Under the pieces are notes generated by a model. That model did not search any database and had not been told where the DNA came from. It saw nothing but the letters and a program-made list of their open reading frames with translations. This document shows positions 17,319-28,060 of a stretch of 64,000 bases of DNA, piece after piece. The number at the start of each line of letters is the position of its first letter. Position 1 is the first letter of the stretch. Made by a program: the position numbers and the translations under genes. The DNA is from Bradyrhizobium nanningense. Lineage in GTDB: Bacteria; Pseudomonadota; Alphaproteobacteria; Rhizobiales; Xanthobacteraceae. The stretch spans positions 124,001 to 188,000 of the forward strand of contig NZ_LBJC01000027.1 of the NCBI RefSeq assembly GCF_004114535.1, read 5' to 3'.

Positions 17319-18551
17319 ATGACCGACGCACTCATCATCGATGCCTGCCGGACCCCGCGCGGCGTCGGCAAGGCCGGCAAGGGAGCGCTTTCGGGCATTC
17401 ATCCGCAGCAGCTGGGCGCAACCGTGCTGCGCGCGCTCGCGATGCGCACCGGCATCGACACCGCCGATGTCGACGACATCGTCTGGGGCTGCAGCGCGCA
17501 GGTCGCGACGCAAGGCGGCGATCTCGGCCGGATGTCGGCGCTCGATGCCGGCTACGACGTGCGCGCCAGCGCCGTGACGCTCGACCGCTTCTGCGGAAGC
17601 GGCATCACCAGCGTCAACATGGCCGCGAGCTCGATCATGGCGGGCGCGGAAGACCTCGTCATCGCCGGCGGCTGCGAGATGATGTCGATGGAAGGACGCC
17701 GCGGCTCGGGTCCGATGATGATGGACAACGGCAATCTGCGTCTGCGCGCGCGGCATCCGCAGTCGCATCAGGGCGTCTGCGCGGATGCGATCGCGACGCT
17801 GGAAGGCATTACCCGAAGGGACGTCGACGCGCTCGGGCTGGAAAGCCAGAAGCGCGCCGCGGATGCGATGGCGAACGGGTACTTCAAGAAGAGCCTCGTG
17901 GCCGTCCACCGCGAGGACGGCAGCCTTGCGCTCGACCACGAGGAGTATCCGCGGCCGCAGACCACGATGGAGGGTCTGAGCAGCCTGAAGCCGGCATTCC
18001 CTGCGATCGCCGACTACGCGCTGGACGACAAGGGCACGACCTATCGCGGCCTGATCCTGCAGAAATATCCTGATATCAAGATCGATTTCGTGCACCATGC
18101 CGGCAACTCGTCCGGCGTCGTCGACGGCGCCGCCGCGATCCTCTTGGCCTCGCCCGCTTACGCCAGGGCGCATGGTCTTAAAGCCCGCGCCCGTGTGGTC
18201 GCGATGGCGAATATGGGGGACTCGCCGACCCTGATGCTGAACGCGCCGGTGCCGGCGACGCGCAAGGTGCTGGCGAAGGCGGGCTTGACCGTCGACGACA
18301 TCGATCTGTTCGAGATCAACGAGGCGTTTGCGGTGGTGGCGGAAAAATATATCCGCGACCTCAAGCTCGATCGCGCCAAGGTCAACGTCAATGGCGGCTC
18401 GATCGCGCTCGGTCATCCCATCGGTGCCACCGGTTCGATCCTGATCGGCACCGTGCTCGACGAGCTCGAACGGCGCGACCTCAAGCGCGGTCTCGTCACC
18501 ATGTGCGCCGCCGGCGGCATGGCGCCCGCCATCATCATCGAGCGCGTCTAG
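17319..18551 (+). CDS. Acetyl-CoA C-acetyltransferase / thiolase
   Basis: 410 residues. Nucleophile Cys92 in LDRFCGSGITS; His366 in NGGSIALGHPIGATG; Cys396 in MCAAGGMAPAIII. All catalytic residues of the thiolase family are present. Degradative length and the internal MSMEGRRGSGPMMMDNGNL loop fit a 3-ketoacyl-CoA thiolase of broad substrate range rather than the shorter biosynthetic PhaA. Cytoplasmic; fatty-acid or aromatic-acid beta-oxidation. No beta-oxidation partners adjoin it. Confidence 0.9.
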   Translation: MTDALIIDACRTPRGVGKAGKGALSGIHPQQLGATVLRALAMRTGIDTADVDDIVWGCSAQVATQGGDLGRMSALDAGYDVRASAVTLDRFCGSGITSVNMAASSIMAGAEDLVIAGGCEMMSMEGRRGSGPMMMDNGNLRLRARHPQSHQGVCADAIATLEGITRRDVDALGLESQKRAADAMANGYFKKSLVAVHREDGSLALDHEEYPRPQTTMEGLSSLKPAFPAIADYALDDKGTTYRGLILQKYPDIKIDFVHHAGNSSGVVDGAAAILLASPAYARAHGLKARARVVAMANMGDSPTLMLNAPVPATRKVLAKAGLTVDDIDLFEINEAFAVVAEKYIRDLKLDRAKVNVNGGSIALGHPIGATGSILIGTVLDELERRDLKRGLVTMCAAGGMAPAIIIERV

Positions 18552-18894
18552 CCAAGCGCTCGCTCACTTTCTCCCTGTTTTTACGGGGAGGAAGACCGGC
18601 GACATCGATCCGGCCCTTATTTTTCAGGGTGAATCGCACTCCGCCTTACTCAAAGGGGCCGGTCGTCGCTTGTCGAAAGCGGCGAATCAGTTCTAGCAAG
18701 ATGTCGTGCGGGCCTTTGAAACAAGGCAAAATCCGCTGCCTGAGGCTTCTTTCGCTCCGGAAGTAGCTAAAAAGCAGGGTTTTTTGCCACATGGGCGCAA
18801 AAAAGCCCGCAAAACCGCGACAAAACTGTGCAGAAGGCTATAGGCCTTCGCCGGTTGGTCTAATATGCAGCCGTCACGAATCAGAGGAGACACG
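18552..18894. other. Intergenic region upstream of HU gene
   Basis: About 340 bases with no supported gene. It starts with a terminator-like CTCCC...GGGGAG stem at 18571-18590 just past the thiolase. Near the right end is a small palindrome, GAAGGC-TATA-G-GCCTTC at about 18834-18850, close to where the HU promoter is expected; it could be an operator, but this is only a suggestion. The stretch is less GC-rich and has several A-runs (18770-18830). Confidence 0.45.
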
Positions 18895-19197
18895 ATGGCA
18901 ACCCAAATGTCCAAATCGCAGCTGATCGAAAAGATTGCGACCGCTACCGAGCTTTCCAAACGCGACGTCAAGAACGTCATGGAGACGCTGACCGACGTCG
19001 GTCACAAGGAGCTCAAGAAGAACGGCCTGTTCCTGGTGCCGGGCTTCGCCAAGTTCGTGGTCATCAAGAAGCCCGCGACCAAGGCACGCAAGGGCACCAA
19101 CCCGTTCACGGGTGAAGAGATGATGTTCAAGGCCAAGCCGGCCCGGAAGATCGTCCGCGCCCGCCCGGTCAAGGCGGCCAAGGACGCCGTGGGCTAA
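18895..19197 (+). CDS. HU-family DNA-binding protein
   Basis: 100 residues from ATG 18895, with AGAGGAG upstream. MSKSQLIEKIATATELSKRDVKNVMETLTDVGHKELKKNG is the HU helical dimer core and GFAKFVVIKKPATKARKGTNPFTGEEMMFKAKPARKIVRARPVK the beta-arm region, with the family pattern NP-F-TGE. A basic extended tail replaces the usual end. Nucleoid protein, binds bent DNA. It converges on the Lon operon and is followed by a good terminator. Confidence 0.85.
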   Translation: MATQMSKSQLIEKIATATELSKRDVKNVMETLTDVGHKELKKNGLFLVPGFAKFVVIKKPATKARKGTNPFTGEEMMFKAKPARKIVRARPVKAAKDAVG

Positions 19198-19203
19198 CGA
19201 CGC

Positions 19204-19232
19204 AAAGGCCCCCTTGGTAGAGGGGGCCTTTT
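19204..19232 (+). terminator. Rho-independent terminator after HU gene
   Basis: AAAGGCCCCCT-TGGTAG-AGGGGGCCTTTT: 11-bp perfect stem, 6-nt loop, followed by TTTT. It sits 7 nt past the HU stop. The A-run at the 5' arm would let it serve the minus-strand operon coming from the right as well. Confidence 0.85.
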
Positions 19233-19267
19233 GGTTGGGGCAGCCGCGAGGACTTGAGACGGAGGGC

Positions 19268-19423
19268 TCAACCCTTGCGGCGCTTCACCCGGACCGGAAT
19301 CGGTTGAAGCTGCGGCCCGGGCGCCGCCAGCGCATCGCGAACCCGGTCGATCGCGCGATCGAGCAATCGGCGCAGCCGCTGCGTCTTCCGCGATCCCTTC
19401 GCTCTTTCCAGCAGTTTCTTCAT
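19268..19423 (-). CDS. Small basic protein downstream of lon, 51 aa
   Basis: ATG 19423 lies 5 nt after the lon stop, with GGAG eight bases upstream (overlapping the lon stop region). The 51-residue product is strongly basic: MKKLLERAKGSRKTQRLRRL, then an amphipathic helix LDRAIDRVRDALAAP and a C-terminal VRVKRRKG. No homologue recognised. The spacing and the clean ribosome site argue for a real gene in the hsp20-lon operon; a short ORF in GC-rich DNA can arise by chance, so confidence is moderate. Confidence 0.5.
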   Translation of the reverse strand: MKKLLERAKGSRKTQRLRRLLDRAIDRVRDALAAPGPQLQPIPVRVKRRKG

Positions 19424-19428
19424 CGCAT

Positions 19429-21810
<2,382 letters not shown>

Positions 21811-21818
21811 GATCGACC

Positions 21819-22202
21819 TCAGGATTTGGCGAGGCGCAGTGCGACGCAGCCGTCCATCACGAAGCGGCTGATGGCGTAGCGGCCGAAGGGCAATGCAATG
21901 CGGCGCTCAAAACGCCCCTGCGGCAGCTCGAGCCGGTGGATGCGGGCGTTGCGGAGCTCCGGCGGAAGGGTGCGCTGGCCGGAGATGACGAGCACGCCGT
22001 CATGAATGACAGTCTCGACGTTGTCCGGATTGACGCCGGGAAGCGCCACCAGGATCAGAAGCTCGTGCTCGGTTTCCAGCACGTCGATCGGCGGCTCCCA
22101 GCAGGCTTCCTGGCGGCCGAACTGCTGGCGCAGCCGGTCGGCGCGGGTCAGCGAGTCCAGGGCTTCGGACAGCATCCAGTCGAGGGGATTTTTGGGTTGC
22201 AT
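21819..22202 (-). CDS. Hsp20/alpha-crystallin small heat-shock protein
   Basis: 127 residues from ATG 22202 (MQPKNPLDWMLSEALDSL). The alpha-crystallin domain is ~38-125 with WEPPIDVLETEHELLILVALPGV and GVLVISGQRTLP; the C-terminal I-x-I anchor is not obvious. It prevents aggregation of unfolding proteins. First gene of the operon with lon. I looked for a ROSE-type RNA thermometer near the start codon and saw no clear one. In-frame upstream starts (to 22340) add a sequence without family character. Confidence 0.8.
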   Translation of the reverse strand: MQPKNPLDWMLSEALDSLTRADRLRQQFGRQEACWEPPIDVLETEHELLILVALPGVNPDNVETVIHDGVLVISGQRTLPPELRNARIHRLELPQGRFERRIALPFGRYAISRFVMDGCVALRLAKS

Positions 22203-22326
22203 GGCAAGTCTCGGGGGGAGGCGCTGCGATTGGAAAAACAGCATATGGGGATGGTTCCCCGGAAATCCAGCGCGCGTCCGAGACATGCCTGCCCTCGACC
22301 GAGGAGCCCTTGCAGTCAAACGCATT

Positions 22327-22354
22327 GGCGCCGCGGACATGTTCCCGCGGCGCC
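22327..22354. terminator. Perfect 10-bp GC hairpin downstream of the DUF892 gene
   Basis: GGCGCCGCGG-ACATGTTC-CCGCGGCGCC. It lies 28 nt past the minus-strand stop at 22383 and upstream of hsp20, so it probably ends the DUF892 transcript. No T-run follows on the minus strand. Confidence 0.5.
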
Positions 22355-22382
22355 GTCGGCAACATTCAGGCCACGCACGGCA

Positions 22383-22949
22383 TCAGGCTGCGGCGCGGTA
22401 CTCGTCTTCCGCTTCGAGGTTGATCACAGACGTCGCGAGCTCGGTCAGCGTGTGGTCGGTCGCCTCTTCCTCGTCGAGCGTCGCCTGAAGCAGCCTTGCC
22501 GCGTCCTGCATGCCGAGCTCCTCGGCCCAGGTGCGCAAGGTGCCGTAGCGGGAGATCTCGTAGTGCTCGACCGCCTGGGCGGCCGCGAGCAGTCCGGCAT
22601 CGAGCGCCGGTGCTCCCTTGAACTCCTTCATGATCTCGGCGCCCTCGTCGGTGATGCCGTTGATCGCCTCGCAGGGCTTGCCGCGTGCGGGCTTGCCCAG
22701 CATCTTGAAGATCTGGTCCAGCCGCTTGACCTGGCCCTGGGTCTCGCGCAGGTGCTTGTTGAAGGCGGCCGTCAGATCCTTCGATTGCGCCGCCTTGGCC
22801 ATCTTCGGCAGGGTCTTGATGATCTTGTTCTCGGCGAAATAGATGTCCTTCAGCGTCGCCAGAAACAGGTCGCTCAGCATCTTCGGCGCCTGACGCGGCC
22901 GGCGCGAAGCGGTCTTCTTGGTTGCGCGTTTCTTCGCTCGTTTAGCCAT
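22383..22949 (-). CDS. DUF892 (YciE/YciF-like) ferritin-like protein
   Basis: 188 residues from ATG 22949, which has a strong GAGGAGGA site. An N-terminal Lys/Arg/Ala-rich tail (MAKRAKKRATKK...) suggests DNA or nucleoid contact. The four-helix DUF892 domain follows, with acidic/His pattern DIYFAENKIIKTLPKM, HLRETQGQVKRLDQIF and AVEHYEISRYGTL, then EEEATDHTLTELA. Members resemble ferritin-like di-iron proteins and are induced by stress. Cytoplasmic. Confidence 0.85.
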   Translation of the reverse strand: MAKRAKKRATKKTASRRPRQAPKMLSDLFLATLKDIYFAENKIIKTLPKMAKAAQSKDLTAAFNKHLRETQGQVKRLDQIFKMLGKPARGKPCEAINGITDEGAEIMKEFKGAPALDAGLLAAAQAVEHYEISRYGTLRTWAEELGMQDAARLLQATLDEEEATDHTLTELATSVINLEAEDEYRAAA

Positions 22950-23090
22950 ATGTCCTCCTCTTGAGGTGACACGGGAAGGCGTCGCCTTCCGCAATCCTCA
23001 GGCGATCAAGACTCTTCGAAAGCAAATGTTCCTCGCGAAGGCCGCCGCGAGCCGCTAAGGCTTGCTGCCTGAGCCACGCCCGAGACGCCC

Positions 23091-23717
23091 ATGCTTGATT
23101 TCTCCCTGTCCGCTTTCGTGACGCTGCTGCTGGTGGTCGATCCGGTCGGCCTTGCACCGGCCTTTCTGGCAGCCACCGGAGGCATGCCCGACAAGGTCAA
23201 GCGGACGATCGCGTTGCGAGCGCCGCTGATCGCGGCCTCGATCCTGGTGATGATCGCGCTGGTCGGAAACTGGCTGCTCCGCCAGCTCGGGATCGGCATT
23301 CCCGCCTTCCAGATCGCCGGCGGACTGCTGCTGTTCGGCGTGTCCTACCAGATGATCTTCGGCGATCGTCCGCATCGCGAGGCCCGCGAGGCCGACAAGG
23401 CAACAGCGGAGCACGCCTCAGATGTCGCGGTGTTTCCCCTGGCCATCCCCATGATGGCCGGCCCGGGGGCGATTGCAACCACGCTGCTCCTTTCGGGCGA
23501 CGCCGGCCATGGGGCAAGGCTCGCGATCATCATCGCCGTCGTCCTCTCGGTCTGCCTGCTTTGCATGCTGTGCTTCGTCTCAGCTCACCTGATCGCGCGC
23601 ACCCTCGGACGCACCGGGAATGCCGTGCTCTCGCGCGTTCTCGGCATGCTGCTCGCCGCCTATTCCGTGCAGTTCGTGATCAACGGGATTGCGGCCGTCC
23701 GGAGCAGCCTGTCATAG
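23091..23717 (+). CDS. MarC family integral membrane protein
   Basis: 208 residues with six hydrophobic segments. Family signatures: LLLVVDPVGLAPAFLAATGG near the N-terminus, FQIAGGLLLFGVSYQMIF, and FPLAIPMMAGPGAIATTLLL in the middle repeat. MarC/YchE/YhgN proteins are inner-membrane proteins of unsettled transport function; a link to multiple antibiotic resistance was withdrawn for the E. coli protein. Divergent from the DUF892 gene across 141 nt. Confidence 0.85.
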   Translation: MLDFSLSAFVTLLLVVDPVGLAPAFLAATGGMPDKVKRTIALRAPLIAASILVMIALVGNWLLRQLGIGIPAFQIAGGLLLFGVSYQMIFGDRPHREAREADKATAEHASDVAVFPLAIPMMAGPGAIATTLLLSGDAGHGARLAIIIAVVLSVCLLCMLCFVSAHLIARTLGRTGNAVLSRVLGMLLAAYSVQFVINGIAAVRSSLS

Positions 23718-23874
23718 GGCTGCGACAATCCGTGAATCCATTGGTTTTGCCGTCCGTTTCGTGGTTTTGCAGGAAAGGCGCCATGGCGGCACCCGATCCG
23801 GGCCGCTTTCGCTTGCACTGCCATGTTGCTTTGACGTACTTCCGGTCTAACAAGTCCATCGTCGGGAAAACGGG

Positions 23875-24528
23875 ATGTCGGTGACAGCAGACGAGCTCGC
23901 CAAGAGACAGGCCATCATCGACGCCTGCCGGCGCATGAACGCGCTCGGCATCAACCAGGGCACCTCGGGCAATATCTCTGTCCGGCATGTGGACGGGCTT
24001 TTGGTCACGCCGACCAGCGTGCCATATGAGGCCATGACCCCGGACCAGATCGTCTTCATGACCATGGACGGCGCACATGCGCCCGATCAGAAGCCGTCGA
24101 GCGAATGGCGGTTTCACCGCGACATCCTGAAGTCGCGGCCCGATGTCAACGCCGTCGTGCACGCCCATCCGACCTATTGCACCATCCTGGCGATCATGGG
24201 CATGGAGATTCCACCGGTGCACTACATGATCGCGGCGGCCAGCGGCGACAGCATCCGCTGCGCGCCTTATGCGACGTTCGGAACCGCGGAATTGTCCGAG
24301 CATGCGGTGCGGGCGCTGGAGGGCCGGCTTGCGTGCCTGCTCGACCATCACGGCATGATCGCGATCGGCAAGACACTGGACAAGGCGATGTGGCTCGCCG
24401 TCGAGGTCGAGACGCTGGCGCGGCAATATCACGGCTGTCTCCAGATCGGACAACCGCCGCTGCTCTCCGGCGACGAGATCGAGCGGGTCCGCCAGCGCAT
24501 GGCCGGCTACGGCCTGTCGGAAGGGTAG
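23875..24528 (+). CDS. Class II aldolase (L-fuculose-phosphate aldolase-like)
   Basis: 217 residues, the family's usual length. Zinc ligands His96 and His98 in AVVHAHPTYC and His158/159 in LLDHHGMIAIG; catalytic-type Glu77 in SSEWRFHRDIL; phosphate-loop NQGTSGNISVR. Cleaves a sugar phosphate to a triose phosphate and an aldehyde; substrate not decidable from sequence (fuculose-, rhamnulose-phosphate or methylthioribulose-type homologues share the core). Twelve nt before the ClC-type gene. Confidence 0.85.
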   Translation: MSVTADELAKRQAIIDACRRMNALGINQGTSGNISVRHVDGLLVTPTSVPYEAMTPDQIVFMTMDGAHAPDQKPSSEWRFHRDILKSRPDVNAVVHAHPTYCTILAIMGMEIPPVHYMIAAASGDSIRCAPYATFGTAELSEHAVRALEGRLACLLDHHGMIAIGKTLDKAMWLAVEVETLARQYHGCLQIGQPPLLSGDEIERVRQRMAGYGLSEG

Positions 24529-24540
24529 GGCAGGCAGAAA

Positions 24541-26328
24541 GTGTTCGTGCGGATCAGGCATATCGTCGATCGCAAGGGAACGAACCGGACCATGGTTCGG
24601 CTGCGCGCCCTCTTGCGCAGCAACGAGTTCTACCTGATCCCGCTGGCGCTGGTGATTGGCACGCTGGCCGGGGCGACCGTGACGCTGATGGCCGAGATCG
24701 CGCAGATCGCCCATGTGGTGATCTACGGCATCCCCATCGACGTGCGCCTCTCGTCCAACGCCTATGTGAGCCCGTGGGCGGCACTGATCGCGCCTGCGCT
24801 CGGCGGGCTGGCGCTCGGCATCATGGAATGGTCGCGGCGGCGCATGAAGATTTCGAGCGCGGTCGACCCGATCGAGGCGAACGCGCTGCGCGGCGGCAAT
24901 CTGTCGATGCGCGACAGCGTGGTGGTGTCGAGCCAGACGCTGATCTCCAACGGCTGCGGCGCCTCGGTCGGCCTCGAGGCGGGCTATACCCAGATCGGCT
25001 CGGGGATCGCTTCGCTGCTCGGCAAGTTCTTCAATCTGCGCCGCAACGATCTGCGCCTGATGGTCGGTTGCGGCGCTGCCGCGGCGATCGCGGCGGCGTT
25101 CGGCGCGCCGATCACCGGCGCCTTCTATGCCTGCGAGCTGATCGTTGGCGTCTATTCGGTCGGCAGCGCGGCCCCCATCCTGGCAGCCTCGCTCGCCGGC
25201 GCGTTGACCGCGCAATGGCTCGGCGGCGCGCCTTATTCGCTGGAGATCCCCAAGGTCAGCGCCGTCGGCGTCGAGCAATATCTGGCACTGATCGGGCTCG
25301 CGCTCGTCACCAGCGGCGTCGGCATCGCCGTGATGCGCTCCTCGCCGACGTTCGAGCGCCTGTTCGCCTGGATGCCGGTCTGGCTGCGTCCGGTGATCGG
25401 CGGTCTCATCGTCGGCGGTTTCGCGATCGTCACACCCCAGGTCCTGGCGGCCGGCCACGGCGCCATGGTGCTCGATCTCTTTCACGAGATGGCGATCGGC
25501 ATGATCGCGCTGATCATCGCCCTGAAGGTGACGGCGTGCCTGATCTCGCTGGCCTCGGGCTTCCGCGGTGGCCTGTTCTTCGCCTCGCTGTTCGTCGGCA
25601 GCCTGATCGGGAAGTTCTTCGCCGAGCTGCTGGAGCTGATCAGTCCGAACTTCGTGATCGACCCGCTGGTGGCGATGCTGACGGGCATGGCGACGCTCGG
25701 CGTCGCCATCGTCGGCGGCCCGCTGACCATGTCGTTCCTGGTGCTCGAGATGACCCGCAATGTCGACGTCACCGCCGTGGTGCTGGCCGGCTGCATCGTC
25801 ACCTCGATCTGCGTCCGCTTCATGTTCGGCCATTCCTTCTCGACCTGGCGCCTGCATCTGCGCGGCGAGACCATCCGCAGCGCCAACGACGTCGGCTGGC
25901 TGCGCAATCTCACCGTGGAGCGCCTGATGCGCTCCGACGTCGGCAAGGTGCCCTCGACCACGACGATCGCCGCCGTCCGCCGCGAGTTCGTGCTGGGCTC
26001 GCGGCCCGGCGTCGTCATCGTCAACAATGCGGACGAATATGTCGGCCTCGTCCTGTTGCCCGATTTGTTCTCAAACGACCTCGACACCATCGCCGACGAA
26101 ATCCAGGTGATCGAGCTGGCTCGCCTGATCGACATCGTGTTGATTCCGGAAATGAACGTGAAGTCGGCGATGGCGGTGTTCGACGAGGCCGAAGCCGAAA
26201 TGCTGGCGGTGGTGGATTCCACCGACAGCCGCAAGGTGGTCGGCTTTCTCACCGAAAACTTCGCCCGCCGCCGCTATGTCGAGGAGATCGACAAGGCGAC
26301 GCGGGGTGTGCTGGGCGCGCTGTCGTAA
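24541..26328 (+). CDS. ClC-type chloride channel/transporter with C-terminal CBS domains
   Basis: 595 residues from GTG 24541. About 10-12 membrane segments fill ~25-440. The selectivity loop reads GCGASVGLEAGYTQIGS, aligning with GSG-x-x-x-GREGP of ClC proteins; the gating Glu is kept but the flanking Arg and Pro are not. GFRGGLFFASLFVGSLIG matches the G-x-F-x-P region. A CBS pair at ~455-590 (LTVERLMRSDVGKVPSTTTI and later AVFDEAEAEMLAVVD) would sense nucleotides. Conducts or exchanges anions in the inner membrane. Probably co-transcribed with the aldolase. ATG 24592 is an alternative start. Confidence 0.9.
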   Translation: MFVRIRHIVDRKGTNRTMVRLRALLRSNEFYLIPLALVIGTLAGATVTLMAEIAQIAHVVIYGIPIDVRLSSNAYVSPWAALIAPALGGLALGIMEWSRRRMKISSAVDPIEANALRGGNLSMRDSVVVSSQTLISNGCGASVGLEAGYTQIGSGIASLLGKFFNLRRNDLRLMVGCGAAAAIAAAFGAPITGAFYACELIVGVYSVGSAAPILAASLAGALTAQWLGGAPYSLEIPKVSAVGVEQYLALIGLALVTSGVGIAVMRSSPTFERLFAWMPVWLRPVIGGLIVGGFAIVTPQVLAAGHGAMVLDLFHEMAIGMIALIIALKVTACLISLASGFRGGLFFASLFVGSLIGKFFAELLELISPNFVIDPLVAMLTGMATLGVAIVGGPLTMSFLVLEMTRNVDVTAVVLAGCIVTSICVRFMFGHSFSTWRLHLRGETIRSANDVGWLRNLTVERLMRSDVGKVPSTTTIAAVRREFVLGSRPGVVIVNNADEYVGLVLLPDLFSNDLDTIADEIQVIELARLIDIVLIPEMNVKSAMAVFDEAEAEMLAVVDSTDSRKVVGFLTENFARRRYVEEIDKATRGVLGALS

Positions 26329-26513
26329 GCGACTTCTAACGGCGCAGCTGTTCATGATCCGCTCAGGTTGGAGGGTGCAAGCTGGATCCGGCCGTTCGGT
26401 TTACAATCGTTCAAAGCGTGGCAGATTGCCGCGATCAGGAAATCATTTCAGTGGTTTGCGCATTAAACGTGGTTTGCATATCTCTACGTTGCGCGAGAAC
26501 ATGGGAGGTCAAA

Positions 26514-26918
26514 ATGACTGCTAGACCGATGATTTCTGCAGCCGGCCGCAACCTGGTGCTGGCCGCGTTCGCATGCCTGGCAATGGTCGCAACCTCCACA
26601 TCGCCCTCGGCTGCGGCGTCCCTAGGGCCGGCTGAGGCGCTGTCCGCAAGGCCGGTCACGGCAGGGCAGGGCTCGTCCGACGTCACCGATTTCAGCGCAG
26701 CCCGGCGTCGCCATTACTATCGACGCGGGCCGAACGCCGCCGGTCTCGCCTTCATGGGCCTTGCGGCGGGGGTGATCGGCGGTGCGATCGCCGAGAGCCG
26801 GCGTCAGGAGTATTACGAGAACCGCTATTATTACGGCCCGCGTCCTTACTACGGTCCCGGCTATTACGGCGGCAGCCCCTATTATTACGATCCGGGCTAC
26901 CGTTACGTGCCGTACTGA
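26514..26918 (+). CDS. Exported protein with Tyr/Gly/Pro-rich C-terminus
   Basis: 134 residues from ATG 26514 (GGGAGG nine bases upstream). A long signal peptide ends around PSAAAS. A single hydrophobic glycine-rich segment (AAGLAFMGLAAGVIGGAIAE) precedes a tail of repeated YYYGPRPYYGPGYYGG type ending RYVPY. Such proteins are common in Bradyrhizobium and are probably envelope-associated; function unknown. A terminator follows. Confidence 0.75.
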   Translation: MTARPMISAAGRNLVLAAFACLAMVATSTSPSAAASLGPAEALSARPVTAGQGSSDVTDFSAARRRHYYRRGPNAAGLAFMGLAAGVIGGAIAESRRQEYYENRYYYGPRPYYGPGYYGGSPYYYDPGYRYVPY

Positions 26919-26957
26919 GCGATCTTTTTCGACGCTGCCCGGATTGGATTGCGCGCG

Positions 26958-26986
26958 AAGGGCGGTGCTTTGTGCCGCCCTTTTTT
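26958..26986 (+). terminator. Rho-independent terminator
   Basis: AAGGGCGG-TGCTTTGTG-CCGCCCTT followed by TTTT, 40 nt past the Tyr-rich protein's stop. Confidence 0.8.
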
Positions 26987-27002
26987 AGTGCGCTGGTACG
27001 TT

Positions 27003-27088
27003 CGTAGCCCGGATGAGCAAAGCTACATCCGGGGCCTTTGTGCTTGCCGCGCCAAATCCCGGCTATCGCTTCGCTCACCCGGGCTACG
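27003..27088. repeat. Palindromic repeat with CGTAGCCCGG ends
   Basis: CGTAGCCCGG (27003-27012) is the exact reverse complement of CCGGGCTACG (27079-27088). The interior carries GATGAGCAAAGC and CGCTTCGCTCACC, the typical text of a short dispersed Bradyrhizobium palindrome. Confidence 0.7.
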
Positions 27089-27248
27089 GCACCTTGCCTG
27101 TGTCGCGCTCTGTCAATCCGCTTCGCCAAAAATATTCCAATTTACCGAAATTCGGATTTGCTGCTGTGCGGTTCCTTCTGCGTGCGCTCCGGGCGATCCA
27201 GTATTCCAGAGGCGCCAGCGATAGAACCGAGAGGCCGCGGCGTACCGG

Positions 27249-27282
27249 ATTCCCCGCCTTCGCGGACGCCTTCGCGGGGAAT
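27249..27282. repeat. Short palindrome ATTCCCCGC/GCGGGGAAT
   Basis: Perfect 9-bp arms at 27249-27257 and 27274-27282, with a direct repeat GCCTTCGCGG in the loop region. Part of the repeat cluster between 27.0 and 27.7 kb. Confidence 0.6.
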
Positions 27283-27322
27283 GACAGCGTCACTTGGAGA
27301 AGCAAGCTGACGCCTCAAACGC

Positions 27323-27439
27323 CGTCATTGCGAGGAGCCCTTGCGACGAAGCAATCCAGAATCCCTCCGCGGAAGGATTCTGGATTGCTTCCGCCTTTGC
27401 CAAGGCTTCGGCGGACAAGTCGCTTCGCTCGCAATGACG
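27323..27439. repeat. 117-bp palindromic element (CGTCATTGCGAGGAGC type)
   Basis: Left end CGTCATTGCGAGG mirrors the right end CGCTCGCAATGACG. Inside, AGCAATCCAGAATCC and GGATTCTGGATTGCT form a second perfect stem around TCCGCGGAA. This is the familiar nested palindrome scattered through Bradyrhizobium chromosomes. The right half carries a short insertion-like stretch (CGCCTTTGCCAAGGCTTC). Confidence 0.75.
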
Positions 27440-27697
27440 AGCAGGAGAAAGCGCGCGGCCACTCTCCGCTCCCGTGCCCCGAACGCAGCGGGGCGCTTCT
27501 TCAGCGGTGCGCTGCTGAGCCGGGACCCGAGCGGAGCCGGCGATGAACAGTTGCGCCCCCGAGGTCGTCTCGACCAGGCTGTGCTCAGGTCGCCCAGCCC
27601 ATGCCGGCTAAATATTCGGCAATCATGCCCGCTGGCGCCGATGGACTTGCCCGCCGCAATCCGGTTCAATGGACCGATCGAGCTTTAGGCGACAACG
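27440..27697. other. Intergenic remainder of repeat-rich gap
   Basis: About 260 bases with no domain-bearing frame. The text reads like degraded repeat or gene remnants. The whole interval 26987-27697 separates the stress/ion block from the purine block. Confidence 0.4.
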
Positions 27698-27973
27698 ATG
27701 TCGAGATATCTGCTGATCCTGCTGCTACTGGCCTCACCGGCGGCCGCGCAGGTCAAGATGACGGCGAAGACCGCGGCCGGACGTCAGGATCCCTGTGCTC
27801 CGATCGGGCGTACCGCAGACGGCAAGCTGGTCTACTCCATGGCATGCGAAAACCTGCCGGCACCGCTGCCGCCGCCGCAGGCGGAGCTGAAGGAGGCGCC
27901 GCAGCCTGCCGCCGAGCCGGAACCGGAGACGCGGCGGAGCGGCATTTTCGGCTGGTCCTACGACCGCAGGTGA
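27698..27973 (+). CDS. Small exported protein, 91 aa
   Basis: Signal peptide MSRYLLILLLLASPAAAQ, then CAPIGRTADGKLVYSMACENLPAP, with two cysteines likely disulfide-bonded, and a Pro/Glu-rich linker ending RRSGIFGWSYDRR. Not recognised. Lies 87 nt before the DUF3830 gene on the same strand. Confidence 0.65.
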   Translation: MSRYLLILLLLASPAAAQVKMTAKTAAGRQDPCAPIGRTADGKLVYSMACENLPAPLPPPQAELKEAPQPAAEPEPETRRSGIFGWSYDRR

Positions 27974-28060
27974 TGCGGCTGCGCCACTTGCGCGAAGCCG
28001 CCGGGAGTGCTCTTGCTTGAGAGCTTCCGGGGCCCACAGGCCCCGATCCAGAGAGATGAG

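Noticed and set aside
22203..22340. ROSE-type RNA thermometer upstream of hsp20
   Set aside because: Bradyrhizobium hsp20 genes often have one, but no hairpin masking a ribosome site next to ATG 22202 could be read.
23680..25857. 725-codon minus-strand frame opposite the aldolase and ClC genes
   Set aside because: Asp/Arg/His-rich composition typical of antisense frames; the plus-strand genes have complete active-site motifs.
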